From NCBI GenBank assembly GCA_900771955.1, contig CAAGPW010000120.1:1-30764 (forward strand): a stretch of DNA of 30,764 nt, in the 5' to 3' direction. Position numbers and translations under genes: made by a program. Below, piece by piece: positions 8,262-14,559 of this stretch (position 1 is the first letter of the stretch; every line of letters begins with the position of its first letter). The notes under the pieces are model-generated. The model was not told the origin of the DNA and did no database searches. It saw nothing but the letters and a program-made list of their open reading frames with translations. Source of the stretch: Lachnospiraceae bacterium (GTDB taxonomy: Bacteria; Bacillota; Clostridia; Lachnospirales; Lachnospiraceae).

Positions 8262-8882
8262 TCATTTTTCTGGAAATCCAAGTACCCGGTGCCAGTTGAA
8301 AAGCTGACAGATGGATCGATTGAATTCTCTTATTTTCTCTTTGGAAAAATCATGGATGAACGGCTCATAGATCGTTGTCCAGAACGCCGTCAGCATAATG
8401 TGCATCTCCTCTCTGGAAACTTTCTTTTTCGTCAGTCCCCTGCGGTATGCCTCCTCATAATAGCCATAGGTGGCTTCTGTGATCCGCTGTATCCAGTCAT
8501 GCGGGAAATCCGCATATTTCGTACCTGCTGCTCCGCGCAGCAAGATCACAAAACCCTCCCTGCGCTTCTCCAGATAATCAAACCACCACTCCATCGCATG
8601 CTCATCCATATCCCACGACCGGATCAGTTCTTCATCCGAAAGTGCCCCTGGATCGACCGCACTCTTTTTCTCTGTGACGAGTTCCAAATCCTTTAAGGTA
8701 TCCTCTACAACGGCACAAAACAGTCCTTCTTTTCCTTCATAACGCTTATATAATGCTCCCGTCGTGACACCTGCCCGCTCACAGATGTTTTTCAGGGATG
8801 CCTTCTCAAATCCTTTTTCCAGAAATTCTTTTTTTCCGCTCTCCAAAATGCGCGGATCGATCGAACGATCCGGTACTGACAT
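8262..8882 (-). CDS. TetR/AcrR-family regulator (second, target unknown)
   Basis: A 206-residue TetR-type regulator whose helix-turn-helix lies near residues 15-55 (SLKNICERAGVTTGALYKRYEGKEGLF). The open frame extends to 8957, but I choose the ATG at 8882 because GGAAGG lies just upstream and the longer frame would run over the promoter. It shares the domain layout of the TetR gene just downstream but differs in sequence, so it is a paralogue rather than a recent copy. It has its own promoter and a short palindrome. It may control itself, the ABC operon or a distant target. Confidence 0.9.
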   Translation of the reverse strand: MSVPDRSIDPRILESGKKEFLEKGFEKASLKNICERAGVTTGALYKRYEGKEGLFCAVVEDTLKDLELVTEKKSAVDPGALSDEELIRSWDMDEHAMEWWFDYLEKRREGFVILLRGAAGTKYADFPHDWIQRITEATYGYYEEAYRRGLTKKKVSREEMHIMLTAFWTTIYEPFIHDFSKEKIREFNRSICQLFNWHRVLGFPEK

Positions 8883-8912
8883 GATATGCACCTTCCTTTC
8901 TGTTTTCAGCAT

Positions 8913-8929
8913 TGATAATTCAGTTATCA
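8913..8929. promoter_or_regulatory. Palindromic operator candidate of the second TetR gene
   Basis: TGATAA and TTATCA arms separated by five bases lie directly downstream of the -10 of this gene. The site shares a GATAA core with the large operator at 8175-8221 but has different spacing. Confidence 0.6.
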
Positions 8930-8957
8930 GTATTGCATAAACAGATTTTCCTGTCAA
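8929..8957 (-). promoter_or_regulatory. Promoter of the second TetR gene
   Basis: Minus-strand TTGACA (8952-8957), a 17-base spacer and AATACT (8929-8934) preceded by TGC. The -35 is perfect and the -10 matches 4 of 6. Confidence 0.7.
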
Positions 8958-8984
8958 GTAAAGTCATTTTCCCGCTTGCCGTTT

Positions 8985-9020
8985 ACAGAAACAGGATGCG
9001 CTTTGCGCATCCCGTTTTTT
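8985..9020 (-). terminator. Terminator after pflA
   Basis: An 8-bp perfect stem (8994-9001 with 9005-9012, GGATGCGC/GCGCATCC) and a 3-base loop stand just after pflA. On the minus strand it is followed by TGTTTCTGT; on plus by a longer T-run, so it may act in both directions. Confidence 0.75.
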
Positions 9021-9028
9021 AAGAGCGG

Positions 9029-9781
9029 TTATTTCTGATCTGCCGCCGCATGTAAAATTGTCTCTGCATTTTTGATACGCTCCGCACTCGGAGGTTCAAT
9101 CCCCTGAAGTGGATACGGGATTCCAAGCTGTTCCCACTTGAAAACGCCAAGCGTGTGATACGGAAGTACCTCCACGCGCTCCACATTTTTTAACGTGCCG
9201 ATAAAGTCTGCAAGCCGGTGCAGATATTCATCCTTATCGTTTCGCTCCGGCACGAGCACATGACGGACCCAGACCGGTTTGTTCATATCAGACAGAAGCT
9301 TTGCCATGTCAAGAATGTTCTTATTTGTCTGTCCGGTTAAGATGCGGTGCTGTTCTTCATCAATATGCTTGATATCCAGAAGGATCAGGTCTGTATATTT
9401 CATCAGCTCCTGCCATTTGGAAAAAAACGGTTCCTCTCTTGTGAAAGGATTTCCGCTGGTGTCTAAAGTGGTATGAATGCCCAGCTTTTTTGCCTTGCAA
9501 AAGAGCTCCGTCAGAAAATCGATCTGAAGGAGCGGTTCACCTCCGCTTACAGTAATACCGCCCTTACTTCCCCAGTAAGAGCGGTACTTACAGGCTTTTT
9601 CCAGCAGCGCCCCAGCCTCATAGGGCGTGCCGGAATTCCTGTCCCAGGTGTCCGGATTGTGACAGAACTGGCAGCGCATTGCGCAGCCGGATAAAAATAT
9701 CACATACCGGACTCCCGGACCATCTACGGAACCAAAGCTTTCAAGCGAATGGACATAACCGATATTCTTTTCGCCTGTCAT
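9029..9781 (-). CDS. pflA: Pyruvate formate-lyase activating enzyme
   Basis: A 250-residue radical SAM enzyme that makes the glycyl radical on pyruvate formate-lyase using S-adenosylmethionine and a 4Fe-4S cluster. The cluster motif CxxxCxxC is C33, C37 and C40 (GCAMRCQFC). The GGE motif (SGGEPLL) and the DxxR/LLDIKH region follow, as in PflA. Length is normal for the family. It lies 32 bases after pflB and before a terminator, so the pair is cotranscribed. AGAGGA precedes the ATG. The enzyme acts in the cytoplasm and is oxygen sensitive, which fits an anaerobe. Confidence 0.97.
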   Translation of the reverse strand: MTGEKNIGYVHSLESFGSVDGPGVRYVIFLSGCAMRCQFCHNPDTWDRNSGTPYEAGALLEKACKYRSYWGSKGGITVSGGEPLLQIDFLTELFCKAKKLGIHTTLDTSGNPFTREEPFFSKWQELMKYTDLILLDIKHIDEEQHRILTGQTNKNILDMAKLLSDMNKPVWVRHVLVPERNDKDEYLHRLADFIGTLKNVERVEVLPYHTLGVFKWEQLGIPYPLQGIEPPSAERIKNAETILHAAADQK

Positions 9782-9813
9782 ATCTGTTCCTCTTTTTCTT
9801 TTACTTTTTCTGC

Positions 9814-12066
9814 TTACATTCTTTCGTGGCAGGTTCTGGAGATAACGTCCATCTGCTGCTCTTTGGTCAGGTCAATGAACTTAACTGCATAACCGGATAC
9901 ACGGATCGTGAAGTTTGCATACTCTTCTTTTTCCGGATGCTCCATAGCGTCAATGAGTTTTTCTTTTCCGAATACATTGACATTTAAGTGATGTGCACCC
10001 TGATCGAAGTAGCCGTCCAGTACCTGAACCAGGTTCTGTACACGTTCTTCCGGATCATGTCCGAGTGCGCCCGGGTTGATCGTCTGCGTATTGGAGATAC
10101 CATCCAGTGCTTCCTCATAAGGAAGTTTTGCAACAGAGTTAAGAGAAGCAAGAAGTCCATTGTTCTCTGCACCATAAGCCGGGTTTGCTCCAGGAGATAA
10201 CGGTTCTCCTGCTTTTCTTCCATCCGGAAGAGATCCAGTTGCCTTACCATATACAACGTTGGATGTAATGGTAAGAATAGAAGTAGTCGGCTCAGAATCA
10301 CGATAGGTATGGCAGCTTCTTAATTTGTCCATGAATGTACGTAACAGCCATACTGCGATCTCATCGGCACGCTCATCATCGTTACCGTATCTCGGGAAGT
10401 CACCGGTCGTCTCATAATCAACTGCCAGTCCGTTCTCGTCGCGGATTACTTTTACCTTTGCATACTTGATCGCGCTTAAGGAATCTACTACATGTGAGAA
10501 TCCTGCAATACCGGTTGCAAATGTACGTCTTACATCGGTATCGATAAGAGCCATCTGAGATGCTTCATAGTAATATTTATCATGCATGTAATGAATCATG
10601 TTTAAGGTCTCAACATAAGTCTCAGCTAACCATGTCATCATTGCATCGTATTTTTCCATTACTTCGTCATAATCCAGATATTCGGATGTGATCGGACGGT
10701 ATGCCGGTCCTACCTGAACCTTGTTCTTTTCATCCACACCACCGTTGATCGCATAAAGCAGACACTTTGCAAGGTTTGCTCTTGCGCCGAAGAACTGGAT
10801 CTCTTTTCCGGTCTCTGTTGCGGATACGCAGCAGCATACGGAATAATCATCGCCCCATACCGGACGCATTACATCATCATTCTCGTACTGGATAGAGCTT
10901 GTTGCGATAGAAATATGAGAAGCATATTTCTTGAACGCTTCCGGCAGATGTGAAGAATATAATACGGTAAGGTTCGGTTCTGGAGAAGGTCCCATGTTCT
11001 CCAGGGTATGTAAGAAACGGTAATCTGTCTTTGTAACCTGGGAACGTCCGTCCATGCCAAGACCCGCAACATCAAGGGTAGCCCATACCGGGTCACCGGA
11101 GAATAACTGATTGTAGGATTCGATTCTTGCGAATTTTACCATACGGAACTTCATGGTCATATGATCTACCAGTTCCTGTGCAGCTTCCTCAGTAAGCGTT
11201 CCCTTTTCCATATCTCTCTCAATGTAGATATCAAGGAAAGTAGATACACGGCCAACACTCATTGCCGCTCCGTTCTGTGTCTTGATCGCTGCCAGATATG
11301 CAAAATACAGCCACTGGAATGCTTCCTTCGCATCCTTAGCCGGCTCAGAAATATCATAGCCATAAGCAGAAGCCATTTCCTTCATATCGCGCAGTGCACG
11401 GATCTGATCTGCGATCTCCTCACGAAGACGGAATTCCTTGCTTCTCATTCCACGTCTTGCAGTTCCTGCGAAGTCTTTCTGCTTCTGCTCGATCAGGTAA
11501 TCGATACCGTAAAGGGCAACTCTGCGGTAATCGCCTACGATTCTTCCTCTTCCGTATGTATCCGGAAGTCCTGTTAAGATCTTGTTGTGACGCATCAGCT
11601 TCATTTCCGGTGTATAAACATCGAATACTGCAGCATTATGTGTCTTGTGATATTTTGTAAAGATCTCATGCAGTTTCTCACTCGGCTTGTATCCGTACAT
11701 AGTACAGGACTGCTCTGCCATCTTGATACCTCCGTACGGCATGAATGCACGTTTTAACGGTTTGTCAGTCTGAAGACCTACTACCTGTTCAAGATCTTTC
11801 ATGTCATCGCTGATATATGCCGGGCCATATGCTGTAATGGAAGAGACAACTTCTGTCTCCATATCAAGCACTCCGCCTTTTTTTCTTTCTTCTTTCTGAA
11901 GTTCCTGCAGCTTGCCCCATAACTTATCGGTAGCTTCTGTAGGTCCTGCCAGGAAGGACTCATCTCCGTCATATGGCTTGTAGTTGTTCTGGATAAAGTC
12001 TCTGACATCTACGCCTTCTTTCCATTTTCTTCCTGAAAATCCCTGCCACTGTTCAAATTCTTTCAT
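9814..12066 (-). CDS. pflB: Formate C-acetyltransferase (pyruvate formate-lyase)
   Basis: A 750-residue glycyl-radical enzyme converting pyruvate and CoA to acetyl-CoA and formate. The catalytic cysteine pair is C412-C413 in SVCCCVSATETGK, where a third cysteine (C411) stands just before it. The radical glycine is G725 in RVSGYAV, close to the C-terminus. Length fits PflB. GAAAGG precedes the ATG. Its upstream region has no clear promoter of its own but has a 10-bp hairpin, so it is probably transcribed from the DUF2325 promoter or an unseen one. Codon use is more biased than in neighbours, as expected for an abundant enzyme. Confidence 0.98.
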   Translation of the reverse strand: MKEFEQWQGFSGRKWKEGVDVRDFIQNNYKPYDGDESFLAGPTEATDKLWGKLQELQKEERKKGGVLDMETEVVSSITAYGPAYISDDMKDLEQVVGLQTDKPLKRAFMPYGGIKMAEQSCTMYGYKPSEKLHEIFTKYHKTHNAAVFDVYTPEMKLMRHNKILTGLPDTYGRGRIVGDYRRVALYGIDYLIEQKQKDFAGTARRGMRSKEFRLREEIADQIRALRDMKEMASAYGYDISEPAKDAKEAFQWLYFAYLAAIKTQNGAAMSVGRVSTFLDIYIERDMEKGTLTEEAAQELVDHMTMKFRMVKFARIESYNQLFSGDPVWATLDVAGLGMDGRSQVTKTDYRFLHTLENMGPSPEPNLTVLYSSHLPEAFKKYASHISIATSSIQYENDDVMRPVWGDDYSVCCCVSATETGKEIQFFGARANLAKCLLYAINGGVDEKNKVQVGPAYRPITSEYLDYDEVMEKYDAMMTWLAETYVETLNMIHYMHDKYYYEASQMALIDTDVRRTFATGIAGFSHVVDSLSAIKYAKVKVIRDENGLAVDYETTGDFPRYGNDDERADEIAVWLLRTFMDKLRSCHTYRDSEPTTSILTITSNVVYGKATGSLPDGRKAGEPLSPGANPAYGAENNGLLASLNSVAKLPYEEALDGISNTQTINPGALGHDPEERVQNLVQVLDGYFDQGAHHLNVNVFGKEKLIDAMEHPEKEEYANFTIRVSGYAVKFIDLTKEQQMDVISRTCHERM

Positions 12067-12107
12067 TTCTGCATCCTTTCTTTTTTTCTTTTTTATGAAA
12101 TGATTGC

Positions 12108-12137
12108 GAGGCTTTGCCGGTTTTTCTGCAAAGCCTC
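12108..12137. other. 10-bp perfect hairpin in front of pflB
   Basis: GAGGCTTTGC (12108-12117) pairs exactly with GCAAAGCCTC (12128-12137) around a 10-base loop. It starts 15 bases past the DUF2325 stop and ends about 40 bases before pflB. Neither strand has a T-run, so it is probably not an intrinsic terminator. It may stabilise or process the pfl transcript. Confidence 0.7.
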
Positions 12138-12151
12138 ACAACACTGTCTCA

Positions 12152-12445
12152 TTATGCGCCTAATCTCTCTGTTGCCTCATCCAGGATCTCACAGAGCGCG
12201 CTTCCACTGCTGGTATGACATCTCACAACATCTGCGTTGGACTTTTCCGCTTCTGTTACCGCACATTTCACCATCTTGTGTGAAACGGTATTCGTAAACA
12301 GAATGATCAGATCAGGGCTTCCGATCTGGTTTCTGAAATTTCCCGGCATCTGTGTAAATACCTTTGCCTTGCAGCTATGTTCCTTGCAGATTTTTTTATA
12401 TTGACTGACCATACGATCATGTCCACCTATAATAACAACACTCAT
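12152..12445 (-). CDS. DUF2325 domain protein
   Basis: A 97-residue cytoplasmic protein beginning MSVVIIGGHDRM and matching the DUF2325 style: a Rossmann-like start, then SPDLIILFTNTVSHK and a C-terminal HTSSGSALCEIL. Biochemical function of the family is not settled. It has four cysteines, two in KICKEHSCK. GGAGG lies 6 bases before the ATG. It is the first gene before pflB and pflA, separated by a hairpin. Its promoter carries an operator matching those of feoA and feoB, which suggests it belongs to the iron response. Confidence 0.85.
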   Translation of the reverse strand: MSVVIIGGHDRMVSQYKKICKEHSCKAKVFTQMPGNFRNQIGSPDLIILFTNTVSHKMVKCAVTEAEKSNADVVRCHTSSGSALCEILDEATERLGA

Positions 12446-12473
12446 ATATTACCTCCTATCGATATGAATCCTA

Positions 12474-12487
12474 TTAGTTTCCCCTAA
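12474..12487. promoter_or_regulatory. TTAG-N6-CTAA operator before DUF2325-pfl
   Basis: TTAG TTTCCC CTAA sits at the expected transcription start. Together with flanking bases (TATTAG, CTAAC) it matches the element before feoB almost base for base. Placement over the start predicts repression. Confidence 0.65.
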
Positions 12488-12496
12488 CTCTAGTTT

Positions 12497-12525
12497 ATAA
12501 TATCTAATAAAATAAAAAAAAGCAA
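12497..12525 (-). promoter_or_regulatory. Promoter of DUF2325 (and possibly pflBA)
   Basis: Minus-strand TTGCTT (12520-12525), a 17-base spacer and TATTAT (12497-12502). The spacer is T-rich. The start site would fall near 12490, just before the operator at 12474-12487. Confidence 0.75.
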
Positions 12526-12600
12526 GCTTACTATTAGTCTGCTTTTCTCAATAAGAGGTTTGCAAATGCCATTCTTATCTTATAATATCGGATATGGGAA

Positions 12601-12632
12601 GGAAAAGCAAGCCATATCGCAGCCTGCTTTTC
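12601..12632 (-). terminator. Terminator after the glycerol-1-phosphate dehydrogenase-like gene
   Basis: GAAAAGCAAGCC and AGCCTGCTTTTC pair at 10 of 12 positions around a 7-base loop, and the minus strand continues TTTTCCTT. A related hairpin (AAAAGCAAGC with GTCTGCTTTT) recurs at 12517-12546. Confidence 0.65.
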
Positions 12633-12664
12633 GCCAAAAAATTTCCAGAAATGTCAAAGACAGA

Positions 12665-13729
12665 TTAATTTCCCTCTCCAAACACCTTTTTTAACACATC
12701 GTCTTCCCACAGGATCTCTTTTGCCAGCTCGCGGTATTTTTCCTCGTGCAGATAAGTATGGCGGAACGGCTTGATAGACGGAGCAAGATCGATCGCGCGC
12801 TCAAAATCTGCCCGTTTCATATCCAACGCGGCAACATAGTCCCAGAATCCTGTATCTGTAAAAATGGTATTTACCCGTTTGTAACGGTGATCCTGCACCC
12901 GGCTCATCAGATAGGTTGCAACACCAACCTGAATACCGTGTAACATCGGCTGTTCCAATGTCTTATCCAGCGCATGTGAGATCAGATGCTCACTGCCGCT
13001 GGTCGGTGCACTGCTGCCTGCGATCTCATTTGCAATCCCGCTCATGGCAAGGGAATCCACAAGCTCGCGTAGAAACAGATCCTCATGGATATCCGTAAAC
13101 GGTGTGCGTACAAAGCTGTTTACTGCTTTTTTCGCGATCATCATCGCAAAATCGTTGAGCGTCGTATAGCCCATGCGGTCTTCATACACCCAGTCATAGA
13201 GCGCCGTGATCTTTGAAACCAGATCTCCGATCCCGGAATACAAAAACTTCTCCGGTGCGCTTTTTATGATATCCGTATCCACGACGATCCCATATGCCAG
13301 TCTCGCCGGCACGGAAGTTCTTCTTCCATTTACAATAAGTGATGCGCTCGCACTGGAAAATCCGTCGCTCGATGCAGATGTCGGCACACTGATAAACGGC
13401 AGCTTACGCAGATATGCCGCGTATTTCGCGACATCAATGACCTTGCCGCCTCCGATGCCCACGATGACCTGCGCCTTCGGTTCGATCGCAAACGCCAGTT
13501 CAGTGATGTCTTCGATCTTTGTGGAATCCAGCTCCCGGTACTCCATGACCGTAACGCCTTCTTCTTTTAACGAATCCATGACATCATGCCCGAACATGTC
13601 GATCAGCCCGTTTCCAAAGTAAAGGACCGCATGTTCCATGCCGTTGGATTTAATGTATTTGCCAAGATTTTTTAATGTTCCCTTTCCCACTTTTAAGATC
13701 GTAGGAATCGCAATGTGACTGCCTGCCAT
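12665..13729 (-). CDS. Glycerol-1-phosphate dehydrogenase-family protein (EgsA/AraM-like)
   Basis: A 354-residue member of the iron-containing alcohol dehydrogenase/glycerol dehydrogenase fold. It has the NAD-binding glycine loop GIGGGKVIDVAKY (about residues 92-104), the SVPTSASSDGFSS segment typical of sn-glycerol-1-phosphate dehydrogenases, and metal-ligand histidines in SEHLISHALD and MLHGIQVG. Bacterial AraM-type enzymes reduce dihydroxyacetone phosphate to glycerol-1-phosphate with a divalent metal. The physiological role in this organism is uncertain. GGAGG precedes the ATG. It is monocistronic, with its own strong promoter, a repeat-rich leader and a terminator. Confidence 0.88.
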   Translation of the reverse strand: MAGSHIAIPTILKVGKGTLKNLGKYIKSNGMEHAVLYFGNGLIDMFGHDVMDSLKEEGVTVMEYRELDSTKIEDITELAFAIEPKAQVIVGIGGGKVIDVAKYAAYLRKLPFISVPTSASSDGFSSASASLIVNGRRTSVPARLAYGIVVDTDIIKSAPEKFLYSGIGDLVSKITALYDWVYEDRMGYTTLNDFAMMIAKKAVNSFVRTPFTDIHEDLFLRELVDSLAMSGIANEIAGSSAPTSGSEHLISHALDKTLEQPMLHGIQVGVATYLMSRVQDHRYKRVNTIFTDTGFWDYVAALDMKRADFERAIDLAPSIKPFRHTYLHEEKYRELAKEILWEDDVLKKVFGEGN

Positions 13730-13740
13730 AATTTTCCTCC

Positions 13741-13800
13741 GTTTTCGCAGTTTACAATTTAGTAATTTACAATTTCGTAATTTATAATTTACCTAAATAT
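13741..13800. repeat. 15-bp tandem repeats in the leader of the EgsA-like gene
   Basis: Units at 13741, 13756, 13771 and 13786 are 15 bases long; the middle two agree at 13 of 15 positions (aattt-n-gtaattta) and the outer two are more divergent. TTTACAATTT (13751-13760) also recurs inverted as AAATTGTAAA (13801-13810). The array lies between the transcription start and the start codon, so it may be an operator array or an AT-rich leader. Confidence 0.65.
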
Positions 13801-13824
13801 AAATTGTAAAATTTAAAATGTCAA
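13796..13824 (-). promoter_or_regulatory. Promoter of the EgsA-like gene
   Basis: Minus-strand TTGACA (13819-13824), a 17-base spacer and TATATT (13796-13801). It is nearly consensus. Confidence 0.85.
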
Positions 13825-13830
13825 TATCCA

Positions 13831-13868
13831 AAAAAACAAAGCGGCACAGCTCAAAAGCCATGCCGCTT
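13831..13868 (-). terminator. Terminator of the feo operon
   Basis: AAGCGGCA and TGCCGCTT form an 8-bp stem, extended by AGC/GCT pairs after a bulge. The minus strand continues into TGTTTTTT. It lies about 32 bases past the Fur-like gene. Confidence 0.85.
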
Positions 13869-13899
13869 CGCGGTAATAAACATATTCTTTTTCGGTTCG

Positions 13900-14376
13900 C
13901 TACTTTCCGCACTCACAGGGAGTCACAACCACATTTCTGACTTCCTGATTGTCGATATAACCGCACGCCTTCATTCCGGCACGGATCACGGCATTCCACA
14001 TTTTTGCGGAAAGATTGCAGGTCGTGTGGTCACTGAGTTCCACGCAGCATGCATTTTCCTCGAGGCATTCCTCCCCGCAGGAAATCTTATACATATTTTT
14101 CCTGCTGATCGCGCCGATTTCTTCCAAAGTATTTACCATGCGGTATACCGTGGCAGAACCAATCTTCCCATCCAATTTTGATGCTTTGTAGTAAATTTCC
14201 TTGCAGCAGGAACAATCCTCTTCTAAGATAATGTCAAGAAGCATCAGCCGCTGTTTTGTGATACGGCATCCTTCTTCTTTTAATTTCTGTATGATCATTT
14301 CCTTCTGCATCTGTGTTCTGTGATAACTTCTGGCATCCGCCTTTCTTTCGCTTTTTCCGGAAAGATTTTTCGACAT
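13900..14376 (-). CDS. Fur-like transcriptional regulator, Cys-rich, lacking the usual His metal sites
   Basis: A 158-residue protein. Residues about 25-95 form a Fur-type winged helix (CRITKQRLMLLDIILEED, then GSATVYRMVNTLEEIGAI, the classic Fur recognition-helix signature). The second half should hold the dimer and metal domain, but the His-rich FHHDH-type motif is missing and the region is short. Instead there are 12 cysteines in all, in clusters DCSCC, CGEEC, ACC and a C-terminal CEC. It is the last gene of the feo operon, 15 bases after the Cys-rich peptide, with a GGAGGGG site. It may sense iron through thiols or an Fe-S cluster and could control feo; that is inference. Confidence 0.88.
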   Translation of the reverse strand: MSKNLSGKSERKADARSYHRTQMQKEMIIQKLKEEGCRITKQRLMLLDIILEEDCSCCKEIYYKASKLDGKIGSATVYRMVNTLEEIGAISRKNMYKISCGEECLEENACCVELSDHTTCNLSAKMWNAVIRAGMKACGYIDNQEVRNVVVTPCECGK

Positions 14377-14391
14377 TTTCGCCCCTCCTTT

Positions 14392-14529
14392 TTAGCTGCA
14401 GTGTCCTCCACAATTCTTACAGTCACCGCCGCACTGGAGAGATTTGCCATTCTTCTTATCGCGAACCATACTCCGGATCACCAGAGCGATTACTCCAAGA
14501 AAAACAACGCCTGTAATCACTGTTCCCAT
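14392..14529 (-). CDS. FeoB-associated Cys-rich membrane protein
   Basis: A 45-residue peptide. Residues 1-22 form one hydrophobic membrane segment (MGTVITGVVFLGVIALVIRS), followed by basic residues and a Cys-rich tail (LQCGGDCKNCGGHCS, four cysteines). This layout is that of the small FeoB-associated Cys-rich family, thought to sit at the membrane beside FeoB and perhaps bind ferrous iron. It lies 30 bases after feoB and 15 before the Fur-like gene. GAGGTAGTGAG before the ATG gives a ribosome-binding site. Confidence 0.92.
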   Translation of the reverse strand: MGTVITGVVFLGVIALVIRSMVRDKKNGKSLQCGGDCKNCGGHCS

Positions 14530-14559
14530 AGCTCACTACCTCCTTATTGCGTGCAGTGC

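Noticed and set aside
8883..8957. 25-residue N-terminal extension of the second TetR gene
   Set aside because: It would cover the operator and promoter, and the ATG at 8882 has GGAAGG in front.
9090..9102. GGTTCAATCCCC, resembling a tRNA T-loop
   Set aside because: It lies inside pflA and no cloverleaf can be formed around it.
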